A stretch of DNA of 64,000 nt from Polycladidibacter stylochi (GCF_001562055.1 NZ_LLWE01000005.1:1-64000), one strand, 5' to 3'. Counted from the stretch's first letter, positions 49,160-59,431 are shown. Made by a program: numbers and translations. The notes: generated from the sequence alone by a model not told the origin.

Positions 49160-49187
49160 AAGCCCGCGAAGTGCGGGCTTTTATTTT
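49160..49187 (+). terminator. Intrinsic terminator of gcrA
   Basis: 8-bp stem AAGCCCGC / GCGGGCTT with a 5-base loop, then TTATTTT. It also faces the convergent end of phoB. Confidence 0.92.
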
Positions 49188-49224
49188 AATGTATTCAGCT
49201 AATTATTCGGCATTTACCCAGTAT

Positions 49225-49914
49225 TTAGGCAAACTGGTCGTTAAAGGCGTAACCCGCACCACGTACTGTGCGAATTGGGTCACGCAAATTACCGCGGTTA
49301 ATTGCTTTGCGTAAACGACCCACATGCACATCTACTGTGCGCTCATCGACATAAACATCATGTCCCCAAACGCCGTCTAATAGTTGTTCACGGGAGAAAA
49401 CACGCCCTGGTGAGCTCATAAGAAACTCCAGTAACTTGAACTCTGTTGGGCCCAAGTGAATTTCCCGCCCCAAACGGCGCACACGATGGGTTTCCCTATC
49501 AAGTTCAATATCACCTGAATTAAGCCTTGTTGATACGGTTTCAGGTTTTGCTCGCCTCAAGATAGCGCGCACCCTTGCCATGAGCTCTGGAATTGAAAAT
49601 GGCTTGACCACATAATCATCTGCACCAGTGGACAGCCCACGAATTCGCTCAGATTCTTCACCACGCGCCGTGAGCATGATCACCGGTATCAACTCGGTTT
49701 CAGACTTGGCACGTATGCGACGACACAGCTCAATACCAGAAATACCCGGTAGCATCCAATCGAGCAGTACTAAATCAGGCTGACTTTCCTTCAATCGTAT
49801 TTCGGCGTCGTCACCTCGGGCACAAACTTCAACGTCGTAACCTTCGGATTCCAAATTATACTTTAACAGCAGGCTAAGGGGCTCTTCATCCTCAACAACT
49901 AAGACTTCTGGCAT
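49225..49914 (-). CDS. phoB: Phosphate regulon response regulator PhoB
   Basis: 229 residues. Receiver domain with phosphoacceptor Asp52 (VLLDWMLPG) and a C-terminal OmpR-type winged helix (about 130-225; REQLLDGVWG, RTVDVHVGRLRKAIN). It activates genes with Pho boxes under phosphate limitation. It is the last gene of the pstSCAB-phoU-phoB run, 108 bases after phoU, and so is probably under its own Pho-box control. Confidence 0.96.
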   Translation of the reverse strand: MPEVLVVEDEEPLSLLLKYNLESEGYDVEVCARGDDAEIRLKESQPDLVLLDWMLPGISGIELCRRIRAKSETELIPVIMLTARGEESERIRGLSTGADDYVVKPFSIPELMARVRAILRRAKPETVSTRLNSGDIELDRETHRVRRLGREIHLGPTEFKLLEFLMSSPGRVFSREQLLDGVWGHDVYVDERTVDVHVGRLRKAINRGNLRDPIRTVRGAGYAFNDQFA

Positions 49915-50022
49915 GTTATGCTCATTTGTTTAATAGTGCCGATGTTTTGCAAGCTTAACTGGCACTAAATTATTGTTTTCTGCAACTATTCTAATTAAGT
50001 GGCCTATTATTACTATTTACCG

Positions 50023-50721
50023 CTATTCAGAGATTTCAATTTCCTCAACCTTCGGGCGGTCCATTGGCAAATGATTACCTGAAACCATGTAGTAAATATT
50101 TTCCGCAATATTGGTGGCATGATCGCCAATACGCTCAATGTTTTTGGCACAGAACAAAAGGTGCGCACACATTGTGATATTGCGTGGGTCCTCCATCATA
50201 TAGGTGAGAAGCTGGCGGAAAATCGAGTTATATAATGCATCAATTTCATTATCGCGATTGTGCACCAACGATACCACTTCCAAATCACCACTTGTGTAAG
50301 CATCAAGAACCGCTTTTAGCTGCTCTAGTGCTAAATCAGACATGTGCTCGACGCCAAGTGCCAATTGCTTACAGCTAAATGAACCTTCTATCGCCAGAGT
50401 GCGCTTGGAGATATTTTTGGCCATATCCCCAATACGTTCAAGATCGTTCGAGATACGCATGGCGGCTATAACCTCGCGCAGATCACTTGCCATAGGCTGA
50501 CGGCGGGCAATTACAGAGATACATTGCTCTTCGAGCTGATTTTGCATTTCATCCAAGCGTTTGTCCGCTGCTATTGTTCGCCGGGCAAGCTCGCTATCGG
50601 CTCGTAGAAGACCGCTCACGCTGTCCTTTACCAAGGTTTCAGCCAAGCCCCCCATTTCAACAACACGAGCGGCCAGATCTTTCAGTTCTTCACCAAAGGA
50701 AGTAACGATATGATCTTTCAT
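50023..50721 (-). CDS. phoU: Phosphate signalling protein PhoU
   Basis: 232 residues, two three-helix-bundle repeats, each with the E/DxxxD metal signature (e.g. RISNDLERIGDMAKNI and CAKNIERIGDHATNIAE). It links the Pst transporter to PhoR and keeps the regulon off in high phosphate. GGAG precedes the ATG by six bases; the upstream TTG in frame is part of that ribosome site. Confidence 0.96.
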   Translation of the reverse strand: MKDHIVTSFGEELKDLAARVVEMGGLAETLVKDSVSGLLRADSELARRTIAADKRLDEMQNQLEEQCISVIARRQPMASDLREVIAAMRISNDLERIGDMAKNISKRTLAIEGSFSCKQLALGVEHMSDLALEQLKAVLDAYTSGDLEVVSLVHNRDNEIDALYNSIFRQLLTYMMEDPRNITMCAHLLFCAKNIERIGDHATNIAENIYYMVSGNHLPMDRPKVEEIEISE

Positions 50722-50745
50722 TTTTTTCTCCAAGTATTGTTGTTA

Positions 50746-51591
50746 TTAGCCAAAACGACCGGTGATGTAGTCTTGCGTACGCTGGTCTTCCGGGTTGGTG
50801 AAAATGTCATTGGTAAAGCCTTCCTCCACCAAAATACCCATATGAAAGAACGCTGTACGCTGCGACACACGCGCTGCCTGCTGCATGGAGTGGGTGACGA
50901 TTACGATCGTATACTTTTCGCGCAGCTCATCAATCAATTCTTCCACTTTTGCCGTAGCAATGGGATCAAGCGCTGAACAGGGCTCATCCATCAAGATGAC
51001 CTCGGGAGAAACGGCAATGGCGCGGGCAATACACAAGCGCTGTTGCTGGCCACCAGACAGGCCTGTTCCCGGCTCATCCAAGCGATCTTTTACCTCGTTA
51101 AACAAACCGGCACGCTGTAAACTAGTGGCAACGATTTCCTCAAGCTCTGCTTTGTTTTTTGCCAGCCCATGGATACGTGGTCCATAAGCAACATTTTCAA
51201 AAATCGACTTGGGAAACGGGTTTGGTTTTTGGAAAACCATACCAACACGAGCACGCAACTCGACTACGTCAATTTTCGGGTCATAAATATCTTCGCTATC
51301 GAGCAGAATATCGCCGTCAACATGACAGATATCGATGGTATCATTCATACGGTTCAGACAACGAAGGAAGGTTGATTTTCCGCAGCCGGAAGGGCCGATA
51401 AGCGCTGTCACTTCGTTTTGCCGAATGTCCAAGTTTACATCAAACAGTGCTTGCTTGTTTCCATAGTGAACGCAGACATCTTTGCCTTGCATTTTCACCG
51501 GTTTGTTTTCTTGCATGTTAATGGCTGCCTGAGCTGTGGCCATGTGGGCACCTTTAATACCTGTTTTTTCTTCTAATACGTCCATAGTCAT
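50746..51591 (-). CDS. pstB: Phosphate ABC transporter ATPase PstB
   Basis: 281 residues. Walker A GPSGCGKS, signature [15 protein letters not shown], Walker [13 protein letters not shown], and the D-loop are intact. An N-terminal extension of about 30 residues precedes the ABC core. It powers phosphate uptake through PstCA. AGGAGG lies eight bases ahead of the ATG. The phoU start follows 24 bases later. Confidence 0.96.
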   Translation of the reverse strand: MTMDVLEEKTGIKGAHMATAQAAINMQENKPVKMQGKDVCVHYGNKQALFDVNLDIRQNEVTALIGPSGCGKSTFLRCLNRMNDTIDICHVDGDILLDSEDIYDPKIDVVELRARVGMVFQKPNPFPKSIFENVAYGPRIHGLAKNKAELEEIVATSLQRAGLFNEVKDRLDEPGTGLSGGQQQRLCIARAIAVSPEVILMDEPCSALDPIATAKVEELIDELREKYTIVIVTHSMQQAARVSQRTAFFHMGILVEEGFTNDIFTNPEDQRTQDYITGRFG

Positions 51592-51605
51592 GAAGTTGCC
51601 TCCTG

Positions 51606-53435
51606 TTACCAGCGACGCTCGAAGCGTTTACGCAGGAAAATCGCAATGGCATTCATTGATACAAGGAATCCGAGCAGAACCATGATCGCTGCCGAGGTTT
51701 TTTGCTGGAATGCAGGTTCTGGAAAGTCCGCCCACATAAAGATTTGTACTGGCAAGACAGTTGACGGATCGACTGGCGATACAGGGATATCGACAATGAA
51801 TGCCACCATGCCAATCATCAACAACGGTGCGGTTTCACCCAGAGCCTGTGCCATACCGATAATAGTACCTGTTAGAATACCTGGCATGGCCAATGGAAGG
51901 ACATGATGAAATACCGCTTGTAGGCGCGATGCACCAACACCTAAAGCCGCCTCGCGTATTGAGGGGGGAACTGCTTGGATCGCAGCCCTTGAAGCGATGA
52001 TGATGGTGGGCAATGTCATCAGTGCCAGCACCATACCGCCAACAACGGGTGCCGAACGGGGCAAGCCAAAGACATTAAGGAACACAGCAAGACCAAGTAG
52101 ACCAAAAACAATAGACGGTACTGCCGCCAAGTTGTTAATGTTCACTTCAATCAGATGTGTCCAGCGATTTTTGGGGGCAAACTCTTCTAGGTAGATTGCA
52201 GCGGCAACACCGATAGGGAATGATAATGCCAAGGTGACCAGCATGGTCCAGAACGAGCCAACGACTGCGCCCCAAATACCTGCCATTTCCGGTTCACGGC
52301 TGGCTCCACTATTAAAGAATATGGAGTTCCAATGACTTTCGATCGCACCAGCCTGAACAAGATAATCGGTGTATGCTATTTCTTTATCTGAAAATTTGCG
52401 CTCTGCTTCCGGCAAAGTCAGCTCTTGAAGTTGCCACTGCCCCTGTGCAGCAGTTGTTTGCGCATTGAAGGGAACCAAAACCTCGCCCGTGACACTGGTT
52501 TCGGTTAACCTATTGATTTTAAGGGTACCGCCATTCACGATAACAAAAAATGATGGCAGCTCATGATTAAGTGTTTCTTCAAGCTGTTTGTTAGAAAAGT
52601 TATTCAGACGGTCCGAGTAAGCGGTGAGCTTAGCTTTTTGCTGCGATAGTGTGGCTATAACAGCATTGTGCGTAGACCTTAGCTTTTCCAGTTTTTGCGT
52701 TTCAATATCTTTGCGATCCAATGGTGCATTTTGCAAAGTGTTTTGTTGCCGCTCAACTCTGCTTGCCGCCAGTTTTTCCGAGTTTTGCAAGTTGTTGACA
52801 CGGGTTTGAAGCGCGCTGCTTTGTTCTTTCAAATATGCTTCTAAACGACTAAGGGCAACTTTAAAGTCAGGGGCGGAAGATGACAGAGTAAACTCGTCAC
52901 CATTAGAAATGAAGGATAATTCCCCGCCCGTCTTATGCGCCACACGATCCGTTATCAGGCCTTTGACATAAAGATCAGCGAAATCGGAGAGTGGGACCTC
53001 AATCTCACGGGTTTCGCCCAGCAATTCGGGATCAGCCAGGACTTGCCGTTGTAAAATGACATTGCTGCCACCTGAAACGAGGGCATAAAGCGTACGCCTG
53101 TTGTTGCGCGAGGCTGCAAATGGCGCTTCTGCTTTAAGAGCATCACGTATAATTTTGTTATAGCTGGCACCGGCCGGGTTTTGCGGGTCAACGCGGTTGG
53201 CCGTAAGATCAAGCGGCAGCTTTACATAGTTGTAGGTAAATGCTGGCAAACCACTTGATATAATTGTTGTCATCAGTGCGACCAAGCACAAGGCAGCGAG
53301 AGTAATTGCCGCAATGCCGTATGCCCTAAAACGCCATTCCACCCCATAACGTTTTTTCAAACGCTTACGCGCTGCGTCGGTTGTATGCACACGAGATGTA
53401 TTCATCTCAGGATTCTCATGGGCAATATTAGTCAT
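51606..53435 (-). CDS. pstA: Phosphate ABC transporter permease PstA, long form
   Basis: 609 residues, about twice the length of E. coli PstA. An N-terminal helix (about 38-60) is followed by a ~320-residue periplasmic insertion (DUF3333-like start, then a long coiled coil at about 197-285), then the permease core from about 390 with the EAA loop [27 protein letters not shown]. The insertion is typical of alphaproteobacterial PstA but this one seems large. The start overlaps the pstC stop by 8 bases, preceded by AGGGAA. Confidence 0.93.
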   Translation of the reverse strand: MTNIAHENPEMNTSRVHTTDAARKRLKKRYGVEWRFRAYGIAAITLAALCLVALMTTIISSGLPAFTYNYVKLPLDLTANRVDPQNPAGASYNKIIRDALKAEAPFAASRNNRRTLYALVSGGSNVILQRQVLADPELLGETREIEVPLSDFADLYVKGLITDRVAHKTGGELSFISNGDEFTLSSSAPDFKVALSRLEAYLKEQSSALQTRVNNLQNSEKLAASRVERQQNTLQNAPLDRKDIETQKLEKLRSTHNAVIATLSQQKAKLTAYSDRLNNFSNKQLEETLNHELPSFFVIVNGGTLKINRLTETSVTGEVLVPFNAQTTAAQGQWQLQELTLPEAERKFSDKEIAYTDYLVQAGAIESHWNSIFFNSGASREPEMAGIWGAVVGSFWTMLVTLALSFPIGVAAAIYLEEFAPKNRWTHLIEVNINNLAAVPSIVFGLLGLAVFLNVFGLPRSAPVVGGMVLALMTLPTIIIASRAAIQAVPPSIREAALGVGASRLQAVFHHVLPLAMPGILTGTIIGMAQALGETAPLLMIGMVAFIVDIPVSPVDPSTVLPVQIFMWADFPEPAFQQKTSAAIMVLLGFLVSMNAIAIFLRKRFERRW

Positions 53436-54816
53436 ATTGTTCCCTATATTTTTTCACAACGCGAAGCGCAAAAATGTTGAGAGCAAGCGTGATACAGAAC
53501 AGTAACAAGCCAAGTGCAAAGGCTGCCAGTGTTTTGGCGCTATCAAACTCCTGATCGCCTACCAGCAGAGTTACAATTTGCACTGTAACGGTGGTTACAG
53601 CCTCTAGCGGATTGATAGTCATGTTTGCAGCAAGACCGGCGGCCATAACAACGATCATGGTTTCGCCAATGGCACGAGAAATGGCCAATATCAGCGCAGA
53701 GACGATGCCGGGCAATGCAGAAGGCAACACCACTTTCATAATGGTTTCTGATTTGGTTGCTCCAAGGCCTGCAGAACCATCACGAAGGGCTTGAGGCACA
53801 GAATTAATCACATCATCTGAAAGAGAGGAGACAAACGGGATAATCATGATACCCATGACCAAACCCGCTGCCAGGGCGGATTCAGATGATACGGAAAGTC
53901 CCAAGCTCTCGCCCCACCCGCGAATGAAAGGTGCCACCACTAGCGCAGCAAAGAAGCCGTAAACAACAGTAGGTATACCAGCTAAAATTTCTAAAACTGG
54001 TTTTGCAGTAGCGCGAACTTTCGCACTCGCATAATCTGAAAGGTAAATGGCCGAAAGCAAGCCAATGGGCGCCGCAACGAAAATGGCGATTGCTGTAATG
54101 AGCAGCGTGCCAACAAGCAGGGGAATTGCACCAAAAATATGTGCATCCGTACTGGCGGCTTCTGCCCCTGCCCCTTCAAACGCGCTTTGCGGGGACCAGT
54201 GCATACCAAAGACAAAATCCAGCACCGGCACCTTACGAAAGAACATCAGGCTTTCAAATATCAAGGATAGAACAATGCCGATCGTTGTAAGAATTGCCAC
54301 TGCGGAGCAGACCATCAAAAGGCCCATGACAGAGCGCTCAACGAAGTGGCGGGCACGCAATGCCGGGTGAATAGATTTATACCCCCAGTAGGCCCCAACC
54401 CCAACCATAATAGCAAGAACTAAGCTCTCAACGTATTGGGATGTTTGCTGAATGGAAGCGAAGTGGCGGGCAGCTTCTTCTTTTGCCGCATCTGTGAAGC
54501 CCACAATACCGCCGAAGGCGATTGCTTTTGCATCACGAATGAAGGCTTGCAGTTCCGGTTTCGAAAGAACCTCGGCAATATCGCCCATGCGCGAGAGCAC
54601 GAGTTGCTCCATAATACCGGGCCAAACTAGCAACCATAAAATGATTGTAATAAAAGCTGGACCTGCAGTTAAAATTGCCAGATAGGCACCATGATAACCG
54701 GGTCTTGAATGCAGCTTTGAGGGATCTTCGCCTGCCACATGCACAGCCTTTGTACGGCCTAGTAAGTGTGCTGTGATGATTAGGACAAGAAGAATGGCGA
54801 CGTATGTCCAAAACAT
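53428..54816 (-). CDS. pstC: Phosphate ABC transporter permease PstC, long form
   Basis: 462 residues, longer than E. coli PstC. Two extra N-terminal helices and a periplasmic loop (about 75-140) precede the permease core, which carries LRDGSAGLGATKSETIMKVVLPSALPGIV. It pairs with PstA in the inner membrane. Translation overlaps pstA. A GC-rich hairpin separates it from pstS. Confidence 0.93.
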   Translation of the reverse strand: MFWTYVAILLVLIITAHLLGRTKAVHVAGEDPSKLHSRPGYHGAYLAILTAGPAFITIILWLLVWPGIMEQLVLSRMGDIAEVLSKPELQAFIRDAKAIAFGGIVGFTDAAKEEAARHFASIQQTSQYVESLVLAIMVGVGAYWGYKSIHPALRARHFVERSVMGLLMVCSAVAILTTIGIVLSLIFESLMFFRKVPVLDFVFGMHWSPQSAFEGAGAEAASTDAHIFGAIPLLVGTLLITAIAIFVAAPIGLLSAIYLSDYASAKVRATAKPVLEILAGIPTVVYGFFAALVVAPFIRGWGESLGLSVSSESALAAGLVMGIMIIPFVSSLSDDVINSVPQALRDGSAGLGATKSETIMKVVLPSALPGIVSALILAISRAIGETMIVVMAAGLAANMTINPLEAVTTVTVQIVTLLVGDQEFDSAKTLAAFALGLLLFCITLALNIFALRVVKKYREQYD

Positions 54817-54868
54817 TATGTTTGGCCCTTATTATACTGGCCCATCAGCCTTGGGGCATTTAGTAGAT

Positions 54869-54892
54869 AACCGGCCCCTATTGAGGCCGGCT
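54869..54892 (-). other. Hairpin in the pstS-pstC gap
   Basis: A 10-bp stem (AGCCGGCCTC with GGGGCCGGTT, two G-T pairs) closes a 4-base loop. No T-run follows. In many pst operons such elements stabilise the pstS message or partly stop transcription, so that the binding protein exceeds the membrane subunits. Confidence 0.65.
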
Positions 54893-54914
54893 ACTTCGTG
54901 GTAAATTCTGAAAA

Positions 54915-55934
54915 TTAGAATTTAAGTGGTGTCAAAGCAGCTGAAGACTTAGCAACTTCTGTACGCTTTGCGGAAGGAAGTGGGATCAGGCCTTTATCAG
55001 CCAAGTATCCTTCATCACCCCATGTATCTTCGTTGGTGAACTCTGCAAGGTATTCAACAATACCAGGGATAACACCCACGTGCTCTTTCTTGATGTAGAA
55101 GTAGAGAGAGCGAGAAACAGGGTAAGAACCATTCGCAATAGCTTCAAATTCTGGTGCTACACCAGCAATTTGTGCACCCTGGATCTTGTCGGCATTTTGG
55201 TCAAGGAATGAGAAACCAAAGATACCAACAGCAGCTGGGTTTGCTTCAAGCTTTTGAACGATAAGGTTGTCGTTTTCACCAGCTTCGATGTAAGCGCCAT
55301 CTTCACGGATTTCGTGACAAGCTTTCTTCTTCAGACCAAGCTCTGCAGCACCTGCCAACTTCTTACAACCGCCTTGCATTGCCAATTCAGCAAATGCATC
55401 GCGTGTGCCGGATGTTGGAGGAGGACCGAGTACTTCGATTTTAGAAGCTGGCAAGGATGGGTCAATATCTGACCATTTTTTGTAGGGGTTAGCTACAAGC
55501 TTGCCGTCAACTGGAACTTCTTTAGCCAAAGCCAAGAACACTTGATCAAGTGTCAGGTTCAACTTTTCTGCTTTTTTCGAATTGGCCAAAACGATACCAT
55601 CGAAACCAACAGTTACTTCAACTGGTGTAACACCGTTTTCGTTACACTTAACCAGTTCTTTCTCTTTCATACGGCGAGAAGCATTTGTGATGTCTGGTGT
55701 CTTTTCACCAACGCCTTCACAGAAAAGCTTGATACCGCCACCAGAACCTGTGGATTCCACAACTGGTGTTTTGAAGCTTGTCTTCTGGCCAAATTGCTCA
55801 GCAACTGCTGTAGCAAATGGGAACACGGTAGAAGAACCAACAATCTGGATTTGGTCACGAGCCTGTGCAGAACCAGCTGCAATAGTGCCAACGAGAGCGA
55901 GCGCAGCAACGCTTGCGAGTGCCTTAATTTTCAC
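54915..55934 (-). CDS. pstS: Phosphate-binding protein PstS
   Basis: 339 residues. Signal peptide (about 1-25, cleaved near AQA-RD). Phosphate-loop segments IVGSSTVFPF, VVESTGSGGGIKLFC and PTSGTRDAF are present. It captures inorganic phosphate in the periplasm for PstCAB. The start is a GTG with GAGGAG eight bases upstream. First gene of the operon, 108 bases downstream of a Pho box. Confidence 0.96.
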   Translation of the reverse strand: MKIKALASVAALALVGTIAAGSAQARDQIQIVGSSTVFPFATAVAEQFGQKTSFKTPVVESTGSGGGIKLFCEGVGEKTPDITNASRRMKEKELVKCNENGVTPVEVTVGFDGIVLANSKKAEKLNLTLDQVFLALAKEVPVDGKLVANPYKKWSDIDPSLPASKIEVLGPPPTSGTRDAFAELAMQGGCKKLAGAAELGLKKKACHEIREDGAYIEAGENDNLIVQKLEANPAAVGIFGFSFLDQNADKIQGAQIAGVAPEFEAIANGSYPVSRSLYFYIKKEHVGVIPGIVEYLAEFTNEDTWGDEGYLADKGLIPLPSAKRTEVAKSSAALTPLKF

Positions 55935-56026
55935 CTGAAGTCTCCTCGGGAGTCTAGGTCACAAACAATACTAAACCCACAGTCTGTTCCCTGCGAGTTG
56001 CTGAAACCTAACCGGTTCACATCATT

Positions 56027-56060
56027 TTTATATGACGATTCAATTACAGTTTTGTGACAG
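56027..56060 (-). promoter_or_regulatory. Pho box and -10 of the pstSCAB-phoU-phoB operon
   Basis: On the minus strand CTGTCAC-AAAA-CTGTAAT (56043-56060) matches the PhoB consensus of two 7-bp CTGTCAT-like repeats spaced by four A/T bases. A -10 candidate (CATATA or TATAAA, 56027-56034) lies at the distance expected when PhoB replaces the -35. Confidence 0.87.
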
Positions 56061-56112
56061 TTTAAGACACTGATTTTATTGGATTTTTATAAGGATGTTC
56101 AAACGAATAAAA

Positions 56113-57453
56113 TTATTTATGACGGGGAATTGTTACAGTAAAAGCAGCACCCTCGCCCGGCTGTGAGTCTATTTCCAGCTTGGCTTTATGGCGCGTAAGG
56201 ATATGCTTTACTATGGCCAAGCCTAAACCTGTGCCTTTCATTTGCCGACTGGTTGCCACATCCACCCGGTAAAAGCGCTCTGTCAACCTTGGCAGGTGTT
56301 CTGGATCAATGCCTGGACCATAATCTTTGACCGTCACTTTAAAGGCTTCGTTAGCACCCGACATATCCTGATTATCCATATGAATATCTATGCGCTTGCC
56401 ACTTGAGCCATATTTTAAAGCATTTTCTATCAAATTATTAAAAACCTGAACCAGTTCATCCCGTTCCCCTAATATCTCTTGGGGCCTTTCAGGGAGTTCA
56501 ATGTTAATAGTAACGCCCAGCTCTTCGGCAACGGGCATTAAGGCGTCTACGCTATGTCTAATTATAGTTGGCAGGTCAGCTATGTGACTTGGCTGAACAT
56601 GGGCGCGCATTTCTATTCGCGAGAGAGATAATAAGTCATCAATCAGCCGGCGCATACGCTCCGCCTGATCTAACATGATTTGCAGGAATTTTTCGCGTGC
56701 AGTGGCGTCATCACGTGCTGGTCCCATTATGGTTTCTATAAACCCTGTTAGGGAAGCAAGCGGCGTTCGCAGCTCATGACTGGCGTTGGCGACAAAATCT
56801 GCACGCATTCGCTCCAGTCGTTTTGTATCTGTTAAATCGCGAATGGTTACCAAAATTAGCCCCGGCCGCCCTCTTGGGACTGCCATATTGCCATGGCTAA
56901 CAGACCAGAGCGGTGCAATGTGTGCTTCAAACCATTGCTCGGTTGGCACCTTTTCAGACCAATCAATAATCTCAGCTGGACCTGCATTGCTCACACGATC
57001 CAACGCCTCAAGCAATGAGGGCGCACGAATGCGAAATGAAAGAGGATCACCGGCTGTTACGTTGCCAAATAGTTTACGTGCAGCGTGATTGACATATTGT
57101 GTCGTGCCTCGGTAGTCCACCACAAAGCAAGGATGTGGCAGCGCGTTTACTGCAGACTTCATTCCCTTATCTACGATTTCATCCGCTTCTTTTCGGCTAA
57201 CGCCTGAGGGGGGGCGTAACGTGGTGCGGGTTTTCATCCCCCCACCTATTATTAGTATAAAAAGAACTGCAAATGATGAGAAAGCTGCCCAAGTCGGGAT
57301 GTTATAGGCAAAAGATAACACTAGGAAAATGAATGCAGCAACACCCAACACCAATCTGACATCTATAGATTTTCTATAGACTGTTCGCCTGTTTAACATA
57401 CTGGCGAAGGATTCATGTGATTTGGATTTATCTACGTTATCTTCTAGCGACAT
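56113..57453 (-). CDS. phoR: Phosphate regulon sensor kinase PhoR
   Basis: 446 residues. Two N-terminal membrane helices (about 34-51 and 55-71), a PAS domain (about 98-210), the phosphorylated His226 in ANASHELRTPLASL, and an ATPase domain with NLIENALKY, DYGPGIDPEHL and GTGLGLAIVKHI. It phosphorylates PhoB when phosphate is scarce and interacts with PhoU-Pst. It lies upstream of pstS with its own candidate Pho box. Confidence 0.95.
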   Translation of the reverse strand: MSLEDNVDKSKSHESFASMLNRRTVYRKSIDVRLVLGVAAFIFLVLSFAYNIPTWAAFSSFAVLFILIIGGGMKTRTTLRPPSGVSRKEADEIVDKGMKSAVNALPHPCFVVDYRGTTQYVNHAARKLFGNVTAGDPLSFRIRAPSLLEALDRVSNAGPAEIIDWSEKVPTEQWFEAHIAPLWSVSHGNMAVPRGRPGLILVTIRDLTDTKRLERMRADFVANASHELRTPLASLTGFIETIMGPARDDATAREKFLQIMLDQAERMRRLIDDLLSLSRIEMRAHVQPSHIADLPTIIRHSVDALMPVAEELGVTINIELPERPQEILGERDELVQVFNNLIENALKYGSSGKRIDIHMDNQDMSGANEAFKVTVKDYGPGIDPEHLPRLTERFYRVDVATSRQMKGTGLGLAIVKHILTRHKAKLEIDSQPGEGAAFTVTIPRHK

Positions 57454-57522
57454 AACTTGAGGATTGCCTATTGCTTGCCCTTAGCGGTGACTCTCGTTGA
57501 AATAAAAGGTAGCCGTGTTTTA

Positions 57523-57540
57523 TCAACAGTTGCATGACAA
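57523..57540 (-). promoter_or_regulatory. Candidate Pho box upstream of phoR
   Basis: On the minus strand TTGTCAT-GCAA-CTGTTGA, the 7-4-7 pattern of a Pho box with a few mismatches in the second repeat. It lies 70 bases ahead of phoR and would make phoR autoregulated. The rest of this intergenic stretch (57541-57771) shows no gene. Confidence 0.55.
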
Positions 57541-57771
57541 ATAAGCGACGAGTTGACAATTTTTGTTTTTTATCCCTTTTTTTTATCGGTCTGATTGGCA
57601 ATCAACGACAGATAAGGTGAATAATTGTTAAGTTATAACAATAAGTTAAGAGAAATTAGTTATCTCGTTAACGAAAAGAGAATTGGTTAGCTACCTTACA
57701 AAAAGCGCCCATTATTTATCCTAGAACTTTCGGAGAATATAGATCTGAATAAACCGTTTCATGAGCTTTGC

Positions 57772-57799
57772 AAAAGAAAACCCGCCCCAAATGACGGGT
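57772..57799 (-). terminator. Terminator after the SRPBCC gene
   Basis: On the minus strand a short stem ACCCG / CGGGT is followed by TTTTCTTTT. The stem is only 5 bp, so strength is moderate. Confidence 0.65.
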
Positions 57800-57815
57800 C
57801 AACTGATTACGGTTC

Positions 57816-58310
57816 TCATGATTCTTGCGCTTCAAAAGCTTTTTGCAAGTGCTCAAGGCAGTAAGGCCATCCGGCAGGGGATTTCATAGCCTCAAGGTAT
57901 TCTTGCCAGCCTTCTGCATGTTTTTGAAAATCCCTATGCTTAATCTGAATATGTGTTTTATTGGTATGCTCTTCGAATTCGACACAAACAGTAGAAGCAT
58001 CATCCATGTTTTCAATGAGTAATCGCATAGGTGAGATTTGCCAGGCTATCGTTAATGAGTGCGCTGGCTGAACATCAATGACATGGCCCCATTTGAGACG
58101 GCGGCCATCCTCGATATCCTCATAGCATACACCGCCAGTTTCAAGTTCTATGCCAATTATGCCATCCTCGGAAAACCGGTAGGATTGCGGCCACCAAGCG
58201 TCAATTCTCTTCGTGAAAAAGGCAAAAACCTCTTGTATTGTGCCGTTTATTACTATGTCACTAATACAAAAATCTGTTGTTTTTTGGCTTTTTGTCTCTA
58301 ATGTTGTCAT
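57816..58310 (-). CDS. SRPBCC / AHSA1-like START-fold protein
   Basis: 164 residues. Pattern of the Aha1-like SRPBCC family: IVINGTIQEVFAFFTKRIDAWWP near the N-terminus, EDGRRLKWGHVIDVQPAHSLTIAWQI in the middle, and EGWQEYLEAMKSPAGWPYCLEHLQKAFE at the end. These small proteins have a deep ligand pocket; function is unknown. The ATG chosen has no strong ribosome site; an in-frame TTG five codons earlier is the alternative. Confidence 0.8.
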   Translation of the reverse strand: MTTLETKSQKTTDFCISDIVINGTIQEVFAFFTKRIDAWWPQSYRFSEDGIIGIELETGGVCYEDIEDGRRLKWGHVIDVQPAHSLTIAWQISPMRLLIENMDDASTVCVEFEEHTNKTHIQIKHRDFQKHAEGWQEYLEAMKSPAGWPYCLEHLQKAFEAQES

Positions 58311-58486
58311 ATGCTCAAAGCTCAATAATAATTCATAATCGATACATCATATTATTCAGTATTGAGGTCGGATACAACCAATGAGTTTACTCGGGCAATC
58401 TTCGATTGTAAGCGTTGAAACTCGGTGCCAAGACACCTCATACAATCTATCCACCCAACAATCTGAGCTTATCTCATGCCCTCGCC

Positions 58487-59431
58487 TTAATTGGCCAGTG
58501 CAGAATGCTTTTGTTGCCATCGGCGGGTGAGAATGCCGTACCTTGGCGCAAACAACATGGCCAATACTTGCAGGGCACCTGCAGTTACTGCGATCATTCC
58601 AGCCGCAGAAACTGAAAAATCATAGCCCAACCATAATGGACCAAATGCTGCAAGGATGTAACCGCCAACTCCACTAAGGAGCGAAACCACCCCTGAAATA
58701 AAGAGTTGTGTTGAGAGCTTATCGGTCAACATACGTGCCGTTGCAGCAGGGCATATAAACATGGCAATGACAAGAATTGAGCCAACAGCTGTAAAGGCGG
58801 CAACGGCAGCAACAGCTACCATGACTATGAGAAGAAGAGACATTATTTTTGGTGAAAAGCCAAGGGTTGTTGCCAAGAGTGGATCAAAACTTGTGAGCTT
58901 AAATTCCTTATAGAAAACTACTATTACAATTAGTATCAGGAGCGTTACGACGAAAAGCTGTTTTACCTCATCTGGAAGCAGCATGAGCTTATGCCAATCC
59001 AATAGATCATTTAGCGATGTCGCCTCTAACCAGAGTGCGCTTTCCAAGTTTCCGTATAAGGCATGCTCAACATCAAGGTGCACGCCTGCTGCCCCAGTTT
59101 GCTCTAGCAGCACAACTCCCAATGCAAACATTGTTGTGAAAACAACGCCCATTGCCGCGCCTGATTCAATGTTTCCCAAACGGCGAATAAGTTCGATCAA
59201 CATGACAGAAACAACTGCGGCAGCACCTGCACCTAACATCATCGGTAGTGAACTGGTATTATGCGAGACAAGAAATCCAACCACAATGCCGGGCAGGACC
59301 ACATGCGATATGGTATCCCCCATCAAAGCTTGTCGCCTCAAGACCAAGAAATTACCCAACAAACCACATGCGAGCGCAGCAAACGTGCCCAACAGAATTG
59401 ATGGTAAATCATATTGCAGAAAGATTTCCAT
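58487..59431 (-). CDS. Metal ABC transporter permease, ABC-3 family (second permease, TroD/SitD-like)
   Basis: 314 residues, about nine membrane helices, ABC-3 family. It opens with LLGNFLVLRRQALMGDTISHVVLPGI and has AAVAAFTAVGSILVIAMFICPAATARML. GAGG precedes the ATG. Last gene of the four-gene metal importer, 48 bases behind the other permease. Two different permeases, as here, are typical of Mn/Fe (TroCD, SitCD) rather than ZnuB-only zinc systems. Confidence 0.9.
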   Translation of the reverse strand: MEIFLQYDLPSILLGTFAALACGLLGNFLVLRRQALMGDTISHVVLPGIVVGFLVSHNTSSLPMMLGAGAAAVVSVMLIELIRRLGNIESGAAMGVVFTTMFALGVVLLEQTGAAGVHLDVEHALYGNLESALWLEATSLNDLLDWHKLMLLPDEVKQLFVVTLLILIVIVVFYKEFKLTSFDPLLATTLGFSPKIMSLLLIVMVAVAAVAAFTAVGSILVIAMFICPAATARMLTDKLSTQLFISGVVSLLSGVGGYILAAFGPLWLGYDFSVSAAGMIAVTAGALQVLAMLFAPRYGILTRRWQQKHSALAN

